A stretch of DNA of 64,000 nt from NCBI GenBank assembly GCA_027579435.1, contig JANBPK010000012.1:19292-83291 (forward strand), in the 5' to 3' direction. Positions 35,085-44,561 of the stretch are shown here, in pieces. A program made the position numbers and the translations under genes. The DNA comes from Candolleomyces eurysporus. Lineage: Eukaryota; Basidiomycota; Agaricomycetes; Agaricales; Psathyrellaceae. The notes beneath the pieces were generated by a model. That model worked only from the letters and a program-made list of their open reading frames with translations, was not told where the DNA came from and made no database searches. Position 1 is the first letter of the stretch. Every line of letters begins with the position of its first letter.

Positions 35085-36248
35085 ATAGCTCACATCGACG
35101 TGAACGTGTCCCGCCAGATCGGCCTCTTTGCTGTCATGGACTGGATGGGCAGTACGCAAGTTACCGCCCTGAGGTATTTCGACGCTCGTGGACTGAACAG
35201 CGCTCTAAGTTGCCCTACCGTGAAACCCGAATGTCGTGAGAGATGATTGGGTCTTCCTCCTTTGTCATGTCCTCCTCATCAGCATCCTCTCCGAATGTGT
35301 AGCGGTGCTAACGATAGTACACAAATACTCATCTACATAACGACACGGTATGTGGGCCCGGTTTCTCAATCCCTAGGAAGAAATCGACTGGGCAGTACTA
35401 TTAAACGGCTCGGGGGGAGTCGAGCGTGGGGCGCTTATCCGAAATCGTTTGTGGGAAGCGGTTCCCAGGATGTTAACAGCAATGCATCTACCACGAGGCA
35501 GCTGTAAGGTTGCCTCCTCCCCTTACCACTCTCTTCTGCCCCGCACTCTTGCAGGCACACTCCGCTCCGCCTGACCACTCTCTTTGAACCGTACAACACA
35601 TCCGAGGCACAAAAACTATGAAAAGATTATTTAGCAGTATCCGGAAGGAGCGGAACAGAGCGCGGGGTGAGCACAACTGTCCCGCACCATGCTTGTCTTG
35701 TTCTGTAGGGCTGATTATCCCAAATTGTCAACAGTAGATCAACCCATGAACCTTTTACAAGGGGCTCAAAACAGTCGTATAGACAATCTAGTTGCTTATC
35801 AGGTCGAAGGAGGCTTCCACCAATACGGTATGAATGTTAACGCTGCGCATGAGAGTAAGTAGCCCTCGAATGCCATCGATATCTTCATTTACTCTGGCAG
35901 ATGCTGATTAGTGGTCTTTAGGCATATGCGAGCTCCTTGAGCCGATCTCAGATGCATCCCATACTCGAGATCGGAAGCGATCGCCTCCAGACTCTGCCTG
36001 CATGCCAGGAACGCGGCTCGAGGTGGTCCGAAAAGTGGGCGCTTGGGCGAGCAGTTGCATCCTAGTCGATGGCGAACCTCACATTTGCTGGATGCACGGC
36101 TACGTTGGCTGTGGCAAGTCCGCCATATCCCAGGAGATCTGTCGGAAATTTGAATTCCAGGGTAGACCACTTGCAAGTTTCTTCTTCTTCCGAAACGCTG
36201 GAGATAGGAGCCGGATTTGGAGACTCGCCACGACTCTAGCAAATCAAA
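35085..36248 (+). repeat. Segmental duplication, copy B
   Basis: This is the counterpart of 26090-27475. The upstream non-NLR part aligns (DVNVSRQIGLF, DARGLNSAL versus copy A remnants), as do the three 5' NLR exons and their introns. Similarity ends sharply after AAATCAAAT at 36248, where copy A continues GGCAGCC but copy B reads CACTGGGTGCATGA. Confidence 0.75.
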
Positions 36249-36268
36249 TCACTGGGTGCATGATATAA
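35619..36268 (+). pseudogene. 3'-truncated NACHT NLR-like copy
   Basis: Exon 1 (MKRLFSSIRKERNRA, ATG near 35619), exon 2 (DQPMNLLQGAQNSRIDNLVA) and exon 3 are all readable with intact splice sites. Exon 3 includes CELLEPISDASHTRDRKRSP, MPGTRLEVVRKVGAW, Walker A HGYVGCGKSAISQE, FFFFRNAGDRSRIWRLA and TLANQI. The sequence then switches to unrelated DNA and a stop follows within six codons (36266-36268). Walker B, the winged helix and all repeats are missing. With no internal frameshift it could still yield a short protein with half a NACHT domain, but it cannot be a working NTPase. Confidence 0.8.
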
Positions 36269-36732
36269 TACATCCGGTGCAAAAATTGAGAAAATTTTGA
36301 GCAGATATATAATGTATCTCTTTTATATTTACAGCAATAATATTTTGAATTTATGCCCAGGATTTCTTCAGCTTTTTGCGCGCCCCTTGGGACAGGAAAA
36401 TATGTTTGAAAATATCAAAGCCCTTTGCTCTTCGTAGCTGTCGAAAATTTCCAAAGCTCAAGCAGAACATATGATGAAAAATATGATTATATTTCAAGTT
36501 TTAATATTTCCATGCCACAATATGTAAGGAGTCACAATGGAGGAAATTGAATCAAGAACCCACTGAATTTTTCCATCGTATACGCCTTTGTATTTACGGC
36601 CGTGGATAGGATGTGGCCTCACCGACGATTACCGACTACCGACGGAAGCTGACCTCATCGCACGTGACCTCAGCACCGCCACACTGGAACCGAACTCCCG
36701 ACCCAACAGCCCATCGCCCCTGGTCCATTCGA
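36249..36732. other. AT-rich DNA inserted after the truncated NLR
   Basis: The stretch begins CACTGGGTGCATGATATA at the exact breakpoint of the NLR copy. It is AT-rich to about 36540 (many ATATT/AATAT) and shows no coding signal. CACTG at the junction resembles a CACTA terminus, but a matching inverted end was not found in the window. Confidence 0.45.
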
Positions 36733-37230
36733 GCACGACAAAACGCGACACTGGTCCATGCTAATGCGACACAATGCGACACTGGTCTGTGCTAATGCGA
36801 CAAAACGCGACACCCGTCCATGCTAATGCGACAAAACGCGACACCCGTCCATGCTAATGCGACAAAACGCGGCACTGGCCCATGCTAATGCGATAAAACG
36901 CGACACCGGTCCATGCTAATGCGAGAAAACGCGACGCTGATCCATGCTAATGCGACAGAACGCGACAAAGGCCCACTCGAACGCGACAGAACACGACAAT
37001 ATCCGCAGCACCGACAGATTCCCGACAGAACGCAACAAATCCCGACAGCATACGACAGGTCCCGACAGAACGCGACAGAACGTGACTCAACCCGACAGAA
37101 TCCGCCAGGACGCGACAATATCCATCGGAACGCGACCAATCCGCCAGAACACGACGGAATCCACCAGAACGCGACAACATCCACAGGAACGCGACAAATC
37201 CGCCAGAACGCGACAATATCCACCGGAACA
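36733..37230. repeat. Minisatellite with 31-bp units decaying into about 15-bp units
   Basis: From 36733 to about 36980 there are seven to eight tandem units of 31 bp of the form GCGACACCCGTCCATGC followed by TAATGCGACAAAAC; two successive units (about 36809-36870) are identical. After that, to about 37230, shorter degenerate units built on AACGCGACA and CGACAGAACGCGAC continue (period about 14-16 bp). Both strands stay open over long stretches only because the unit lacks stops in some frames. There are no spacers, so this is not a CRISPR array. Confidence 0.85.
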
Positions 37231-37434
37231 TTACAGTGATCGTGACTAGGGCATTTTCATAGCGCGACCTCCTCCAGGTTTGTGGCTCGTGAGCACTTAG
37301 TTTAGCCCAATCTTCGATTTCACTCTTCATAAGAACAGGTAGAGGTAGAGAACACAAATGCATGTGTATTTGTTTCTATCGTAGCATTTTAATAAAACAA
37401 AATAGATGACGGTCAACCTCAACATTCCGCGTGT

Positions 37435-38265
37435 TTACATGATAACCCTGCGACGCTTCTTGGGGGTCTGCTCTTCACCCTGACCAGCAGATTTCTTGGA
37501 GCCTGAGGCAGCAGCAGAAGGAACATTGAAGGTGAACGGAACGGAGTCGATCCCTGCAGTGCTGGCCCTGGAAGTAGCACCGGAGGCAGTGGTGGCTGCA
37601 GAGTGGACGCTGGTGGATCGCTGGCGCTGGATTGCATTCAGACCCTTGGCGAGAAGGCGAACCTCAGTGGGTGGATAGTCTTTGGATGGATCTGCGAATC
37701 AGACACAACATTGAGGCGTGGCATGATGGAGTGGCAAGGTGGCAAACTCACTAGGTGTAAATTGACCAAGCACATGAACAGGGCTAGCAGAGACATCAGC
37801 GGTGGATGCATAAAATGGAGGATTATACGCACTTTCCATAAACTTCGAACGTATATTCAGCATTCGGGCAGAGGACAATATGGCATGTGAAATTCTCGAT
37901 CTATACAATGAGCATGAGCAGTTGAGCATTGGAGGAAGGAAGGAAAAGAGAGCACAGTAGACTACCCACCTTCTCAGGAACAAGAGATGCGACGACGACA
38001 CGCGTAGCACTCTCCTCACCAGCCTTCTTGCAGGCGAGGTGTACGACACTGCGCAAAACGCGTACTCGACTGTCCTTCTTCGGGACCTCTAAGGCTTGAC
38101 CGAGGGCGAGGCTGGTGATCATGATTGGGGCGCCAGGGCGAATCAATGTCAATGTTCTACGTTGGAGGACAGTAGACCTGCGGAGGGGAGAGATGAGCGT
38201 GGACGGGAAGTTTCAGACAGGGCATCTCCATACCAAATCTGCTCCGATTGGAGAGTCAGTGCCAT
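37435..38265 (-). CDS. Nucleoplasmin-like domain protein (copy 1)
   Basis: The first exon reads MALTLQSEQIW (ATG 38265) and joins over an intron to STVLQRRTLTLIRPGAPIMI. Then come ITSLALGQALEVPKKDSRVR, LACKKAGEESATRVVVASLV, and after a further intron an exon with TCHIVLCPNAEYTFEVYGK, next to YNPPFYASTADVSASPVHVL. This order (W...L.PG...L..A.LG, VVVASLVP, then E.TFEV.GK..V.L.G) fits the nucleoplasmin-like fold found in histone chaperones and at the N-terminus of fungal FKBP39-type proteins. The C-terminal part is Ser/Ala-rich and closes with EEQTPKKRRRVIM, where PKKRRR is a probable nuclear localisation signal. There is no FKBP prolyl isomerase domain. Role in histone or ribosome-assembly chaperoning is inference from the fold. 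It is divergent from the transposase gene with a gap of about 90-250 bp. Confidence 0.65.
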
Positions 38266-38519
38266 TGCGGAAGGTGAGAGGTGCGTAGGAGGGCGGATCG
38301 AGGCTCGAATGGAGGCGAGATGGGAGTAGAATAGCAAGAAAGACTGCCGAAGCAGTGGCTGAAGTGGCCGTCGTTTTGGACAGAGGGCGAATGGTCATGT
38401 ATGCCAGGCCCCGTGACCGTACCATGATCGTCGTGTCGTGGAGATCAGCGGCCAGCCACTCCTCCTCTTCCTCCTCCCTCACCACCGCTACCACTACCGC
38501 CACCGCCATCTCCCTACCG

Positions 38520-41500
38520 ATGCGGAAGAGACGAACAAACTACGTTTCGCAGAGCTTGGGTGTTGGGGAAAAGAAGCGGATGCTGTGCCAGTGTTCCGAG
38601 TGTTTCCTACACCCCGGCCCGCATCCCGTGACGGGGCTGCCATCCACCGGGGAATCACAAGGATGTTGGATCACCCCGCAAGAGCACACCACCCACTCAC
38701 ATATGCAGCGCAACCGTGGAGTCGCGAATATGCACCTTTCCCGCCTTGGAATAGGTCATGTCGACTCCGCTCCCGGTACGTTTGTGGGCTTCTCAGAGCC
38801 GACTTTCGCTCCGCCGGTCGACGCCTCCTTCTCGTCTGCCTCCACGTCGCCTCCGAACTCGCCTTCGCCCTCCCCTGTGCTACCTGACTCCGATGCTGTC
38901 CAGGACCTAGTCGAAGAGCTTCACAAGGTCCGGGATCAGATTCGAGACGCTCAGACCGTGGTCGATGAGCCGGTGTTCTATTTTGCCAACCCACCCTCTC
39001 TAGAAAAAGCCATCCATCTCTCGAATCTTGACGCCAAGGAAATAGACAAGATTTGCTCCTTGGATACTTTCGCACCAACCAACTCAACTATCCTGGGGTA
39101 TCAAGCCACACTTGCCCGCGCCAAGGCGTTTGCTGCCTTACATGTGACGAACAAGCACGTCTTGATTAGCCTCCAAGCAAGCCTGACCATGAAGAAGGTC
39201 GAAACCCAGGAGAAGGCTCTCCGTAATATTTTGGTCAAGGAGTATCGCCGACAGCGTAGTACCTTGAAAGAGGTTGGATTTTTCAAGACAGGTATGCCCG
39301 ACACCCAATTCCCAGTTATCAAGTACCAGCTCTAACGACGCACGTCTATTAGATGCATTCTATACCTCCCGATTCCGCTTGTTACCTACTTCTGTACTCG
39401 CCATCTATCTCCTCGTCGCAACCGTGCACCACCTTTCACACGTTTCGCTAGACGTCTGTTCCTTCATTTTACGATGCATTCGACTCGCATTTAGCATAGT
39501 GCTCGCTACTTCCACCAGTATACACGCTCCCTCCGTTTCAAAATCAATGTTTATCGATGCGAGGACTGTTATCGATATCTTGGACGTTGAACCTCGATCC
39601 CATGCATACATCGTCTGCCCAAGGTGCTCGAAGATCTACTGGGTCGATCCTAAGGCTCCTCCCGCCGATGCTCCTACCCGATGTGCAGCTAAACAGTTCG
39701 GAAGCCAATGCCAAACACCCCTCTTCAAGACACAAAACATTAAAGATGGGACAGCCGAGGCCCCAAGACGACAATATCATCATCAGCCGTTGAAGGAATA
39801 TATTTCTCGACTCTATTCTAGGCCTGATCTTCAGGAATATTTGGATCGAGATCCCACGGAACAGAACGCGACTGCAGGCGAGACCTGGGATATCTGGGAC
39901 TCCCCAGGCCTCCGGGAATTCAAAGGGAAGGATGGGAAGACTTTTGTTAAAGTCAAGGGAGAAGGCCGATTGATATTCAGCCTGAACATGGATGGATTCA
40001 ATCCGTACGGAAATCGAGAGGCTGGGAAGACGGTATCTGTTGGCGCAATCTACATGGTGTGCCTCAACCTCCCTCCCTCAATTCGGCACAAGATGGAGAA
40101 TATTTATCTCGCTGGGATTCTTCCTGGCCCTCATACACCATCCGATCACGAAATCAACCATTTTCTCCGACCACTAGTCGACGACTTACTCGATTTATGG
40201 GACAACGGCATTTTTGTTTCACGTACTGCAAAGCATCCATATGGCCGTCGTGTCCGCTGTGTAAGTCGTTGCTGCTTATCTTCTTTGACGTTTTGTTAAT
40301 GGTGCTTCAGGCTTTAGGCCCACTTATATGTGATCTCCCCGCCTCTCGACAGATGAGCGGCTTTGCTCATTACCGCACACGCAACTTCTGCTCCGAGTGC
40401 GACCGTACCTTGGATCAAATCAATGATCTCAGTCCAACGTGGAAGCCAAGGACCTGGGCCAAACACCTCGCTGCTGCGAAAAGGTGGAGGGATGCTGGTT
40501 CTGTGGACGAAAGGGAGCGTCTGGTAAAGAAGGACGGGGCCCGTTGGTCAGAACTCCTCCGCCTGCCGTACTGGGATCCTACGAAGTTCACTCTAATCGA
40601 CTCTATGCACGCTTTCTATCTTCGAATGTTCCAGCATCACTGTCGCTCAGTTTGGGGAATGGATGTCCGATTCGATGATGGTCCAGGAGTTACTCTCGAT
40701 TGCGGACTGAATCAACCTTCGGAAGAGGAAATGAGAATCGCAGACCAGATTCTTCGCCACGGGACGGAGAAGATGCTCTCAGCGCAACCTCGTTCCGTCC
40801 TCCGCGAACTGTGCCGCCAAACCACAACAATTCCCTTCCGTCGTAACAAAGCTCAGCTCATTGAGGAGCTGAAAGCCTACGTGAGTGTGCGGTGACCTTT
40901 GATTGTGACACTGACCAACCATGGCATCCCCAGCGAATTCGACAGAAATGGTTCACGGAAACTGGTGTTCATCTCGGTGATCCGGCAGACGTGGAAAAGC
41001 TTGACAATCCCGGCAACGCTGAGGGGTCTCATCTTCCTCTGTTAGGAGCCGAGTCGGTCAACTCATTCTATCTCTCAGCAAGCAAAAGTAAACTCAGAAG
41101 GCTGAAGAAACCCGAGCTCCTCATCTTGTTTCGAGAAAAAGTCCTCCCGTTTCAATCAATATCCGATCAGGAAGTTGAGAAGATGACTGTTCCTATGCTG
41201 AAAGATCGAATCGAGCAACAAGTAAGTCTGCAAGATCTACTCTACAGGCTCAAAATTCTGATGCTGCATCCAATAGAGACGGATCGATGGCCTCACTGAC
41301 GAGAACGATTGTCTCATTGCCATTCCGCCAAAGAAGACGCGGGTACTTGGAAAGCAAACTCTGGCGGAAATTCGAAAGGATATTGAGCGCCTTACCCAGC
41401 CAACGTGGGTTTCGCGGGCTCCCTCCAGACCAGGAGAGAAAAGATATGGAAAATTCACTGCGGATCAGTGGAGGGCGTTTTGCATGCTCATTCTTCCTAT

Positions 41501-42641
41501 TACCCTTACGCGCCTGTGGGGGACGAAGCCTGAAGGATCAGTGGAACGACGCAGGCTAGACAATTTCATGCACCTGGTTTCCGCTGTGAAGCTGGCAACG
41601 ATGCACAAGCTGACAGAGAGTCGGATTCAGCAATACGAGTACCACATCCGTTGCTATCTGGAAACCCTCCTCGAACTATTTCCCGGGACCTCAATCACGC
41701 CCTATCAGCATCTTTCACTTCATTTTGGGCAGCAGCTTCGACTCTTCGGACCCGTTCATGCATGGCGATGCTTCCCATTCGAAAGGTTCAACTATATCTT
41801 GCAGAAGATCCCTACCAATGAAATGATTGGTTTGTTAATGTTTGTTATGTGTCATTATTTCTCGCTGAACTCATACATAGGTGAAATCGAGAAGACAATG
41901 TTTATCAAGTTCTGCTGTACGCAGAACATTAAAGTCATCTATCACACCACGCAGCTTCCACAACAGCTACACGAGATGATTCGCTTCTACGAGGATAACT
42001 ACGCGTCGGATTTGCGAGGGACTCGTCTCTCAGACGCTTTCGCGGAGGACGATCGATTTGGTGTTGTGGACGAGGTTATCACATATCAACGAGCTGACTT
42101 CTCCGTCCTTGCAGATGACGACTTCTCTCTACTCAAAGCGTGGATGCTCAAACACCAACCAGAGAAGCGCAGCTTTTCTCGAGAAGTTATCCGTCGAAAC
42201 GAGATCTTTCGCTTTGGCCAGAAATTCACCAGCCGTGACCATTCCATGGTTGACAGCCATGTTATATTCAAGGAAGATGATAACGAAGAGTGGCAAGCAG
42301 GCTCAATCCTCGGCATTTTCTCCCATGCTACCATTGGTGGGAAGGCCACCCAGACTTGGGCTGTGATTCGGCCGTACCAGGAGCTTTCCTTAGAGGACAC
42401 AGAGAAGGATCCCTATCTGATGTTCCCTGTGATAAACGGGGCACTCTTCCAAAACTCCTGGGCCAATTCTGCGGTTCTTGTCGAAGTGACAGATATTATA
42501 GCCCATTTCGCGTCATGTGTTCTGCAAATCGACGGGCTTGCAGAAGAGTGCCGCCTCGTGCTACCCTTAAACAAGGTATGCGACCCTTTTACAATTCAAT
42601 GCTCTTGTATAATCTCATACTTTGACCACCCGTAGATTTGA
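38520..42641 (+). CDS. CACTA-type transposase (Tnp2-like, with DUF4218-like region)
   Basis: Seven exons (38520-39291, 39353-40260, 40311-40880, 40934-41221, 41277-41829, 41881-42575, 42636-42641) keep frame and give about 1263 residues. The N-terminus has a C-rich motif (CQCSECFLHPG..GCWITPQEHTTH) typical of these proteins. The middle carries the transposase core (GRLIFSLNMDGFNPYGNREA with the DGF acidic site, AIYMVCLNLPPSIRHKMENI, HFLRPLVDDLLDLWDNGIFV, GFAHYRTRNFCSECDRTLDQ, DSMHAFYLRMFQHH). The later DUF4218-like block reads SITPYQHLSLHFGQQLRLFG and GPVHAWRCFPFERFNYILQK. No stop or frameshift was found, so the gene may be functional. An in-frame ATG at 38355 exists, but the low-complexity leader makes 38520 more likely. 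Element ends were not located. Such elements have CACTA/CACTG termini, like the MITE at 12520-12800. Confidence 0.85.
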
Positions 42642-42662
42642 TTCTTTTACCCTTAGTATACT

Positions 42663-43660
42663 TTGCTCAGTTTCACAATCCGAACTTCTGTTGGTGCGAG
42701 CCTAGGAGCCAACACCCCCACCCCAGTTCCAAGGCCGTATTCCCCGTCCTCCGATACCTTTGGCTCGTTCCAAACAGCCACGACCACCCTCGGCTCACTG
42801 CTCTACTCCCCATCCTCGATCGTAAGCTACGGTCTTGGAGGAAGAGGAAGTGGAAGTGGAATGGGAGAGAGCCTCGACACGCTCACGACGCCCGTCCAAG
42901 CTTCCTACTCCCACTCCCCTACGTCCATGTCCACGTCTTCTCCAAGTCATCGCGGCCCCTCCAATCCTGGTAGCCCCAGCAAAAGCACGCTAACCAACGC
43001 GCACCTACTCCCCCTATCCCAGACCTACCACCCACAAGATTCCGACTATGAGCACGGCGTCGTCCTCCTCTCCCCACCCAGCTCTAGGAGCAAGAGTCCG
43101 TTCAGCGTCGTCAGCAACACCGGTAGCCCAGGGTTTCGTCATCCTCCATAACCTTCGACGACTCCGACTTTGACCTCCTCTCAGCTACAAACTCTCCCTA
43201 CTCGATGTCTCCTTTTGCCTCCCCACGTATCAGGACGATCCGACACTCCACTGGCAACGGCATCAACATGAATGCAATGTCTCCGCCTATGCTCTACCAC
43301 CACCCTTTGGGTTCGGGTCCGGGTTCGCAAAGTTCAGGCCCTCATTCGCCTACCGGTCATCGTTTCCAGAACTATCTAACCTATGGCAGCCCCACCTTAC
43401 CCACTACCACCACGACCTCAACGTCCATCTCCGATCTCTTCTGGCTCCCGCAAATACGTACAATGATGCCAAACGCAATGAGGTGTTGATGCATCTGGAA
43501 GACCTGATCGGCAGTGACGGATGATTCGAGCCAGCATTCAGGCAGGAAGGTATTGGGATTGTGGAATACGTTGGAGTTGCGGTGCATAAACCTCAAGTTA
43601 CACGCATGCTATGGGGTTTAACACCCACACCCTGGGAGAATTTATCGGCGCGAAGTTTTA
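42663..43660 (+). pseudogene. Broken intron-less Ser/Pro-rich gene fragment
   Basis: Directly behind the transposase stop, a Ser/Pro-rich coding text runs through three frames. The first is 42663-43130 (VPRPYSPSSDTFGSFQTAT, SYSHSPTSMSTSSPSHRGP, SPPSSRSKSPFSVVSN). Then a shifted frame reads VSSSSITFDDSDFDLLSAT, SMSPFASPRIRTIRHSTGNG and PHSPTGHRFQNYLTYGSP to about 43430. Then another frame reads NTYNDAKRNEVLMHLEDLIG to a stop near 43522. The text is continuous in sense but needs two frameshifts, which marks a pseudogene. The style suggests the C-terminal part of a regulatory protein, but no family was recognised. Its place next to a CACTA transposase suggests captured host sequence. Confidence 0.55.
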
Positions 43661-43808
43661 GTTACAATTCTTGACCCATGTAGTTCTGACAGTAGAATGC
43701 ACCTGCATAGCACCATGGCCTCCGGTGTCCAGCGGCTACTTTGAATTGATCACACGCTACTCGACGACTGGTTTTTTTTCTTCCTTTGTGACACCGGCCG
43801 TCGGATGG

Positions 43809-43816
43809 TATAAATA
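43809..43816 (+). promoter_or_regulatory. TATA box
   Basis: TATAAATA lies 107 bp before the ATG at 43923 and is followed by a CA-rich leader (TACCAGCACAACCACAGCATC), a common fungal 5' UTR context. Confidence 0.6.
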
Positions 43817-43922
43817 TAAGGATGTGGCATTCCTCACGCGAGACACTCTCTTAATCCCACTTGTACTCTTCGTACTCGCCTTCGCAACATCTCGATACCA
43901 GCACAACCACAGCATCCTGAAA

Positions 43923-44267
43923 ATGGCATCCATTTCACCACAGGCCGCGATTGTACTCCGTTCCGTCGCCACCCCCGCCGATCGTCCTGTCAACTCCCAA
44001 CAGCCACAGATGCCCGGTGCATTCCCTTTGCCCAGGGAATTCGGTGCATCCTCTTGCTTCGAAGAGGGAGAGGGCCTTGTGTCCGGCCCATATTTGCTCA
44101 GCGCAGTCTGTCCGTCTCCTACGACCTTCCCAGCTACATATCCCCCCCAAGCCACTCGCGATAAAGGCGATCCTATTTCCGAGGATTTCGTTATCCTACC
44201 GAAGCAAAGCGTGGAAGTTCAAGAGGTTGAGGACGAATTTGTCCTTGTTACAAGCAATCAGAAGTAA
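43923..44267 (+). CDS. Small hypothetical protein of 114 residues
   Basis: The frame starts MASISPQAAIVLRSVATPAD and ends with an acidic tail (EDFVILPKQSVEVQEVEDEF, then VLVTSNQK). It is upstream-open to 43671, but the TATA box at 43809 and the AAAATGGC start context favour the ATG at 43923. No signal peptide, membrane segment or known domain was found. It is Pro-rich in the middle (QQPQMPGAFPLPREFG). It could be a short regulatory or disordered protein. No intron is needed. Confidence 0.55.
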   Translation: MASISPQAAIVLRSVATPADRPVNSQQPQMPGAFPLPREFGASSCFEEGEGLVSGPYLLSAVCPSPTTFPATYPPQATRDKGDPISEDFVILPKQSVEVQEVEDEFVLVTSNQK

Positions 44268-44561
44268 ATGAGGCATCCAGGTGAACGAGCCAAGGTTCGT
44301 GACTATTCCTTGTAATTACCTCTGAGTTTTAACCTGCTTGATCTCTGCTTAAGTTAAGACGTGATACTATATCGATACTAGTCTTACATGCAATGTGTGC
44401 TTGGATTTTATGTACAAATGCAATCTGCTATCAATATCCAATTTCAGCGAGAGACGACAGCCTGAGTGCTGATCATGAAAGGATGTTTGCATCAAATGTC
44501 GAAACCAAACAGGTTGGAGTGATTCCGGCGGCAGTGGCCCCGCCCATCCCTCTCTTCTGCA

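Noticed and set aside
36733..37230. Possible CRISPR-like array
   Set aside because: Units are directly joined without unique spacers, and the genome is eukaryotic.
36885..37239. Open frames of about 110 codons on both strands in the minisatellite
   Set aside because: They arise because the repeat unit lacks stops in several frames; no start context or conservation.
36249..43660. Single CACTA element from the CACTG at 36249 through the transposase
   Set aside because: The nucleoplasmin-like gene lies in between, and no inverted partner of CACTGGGTGCATGA was found, so the ends cannot be set.
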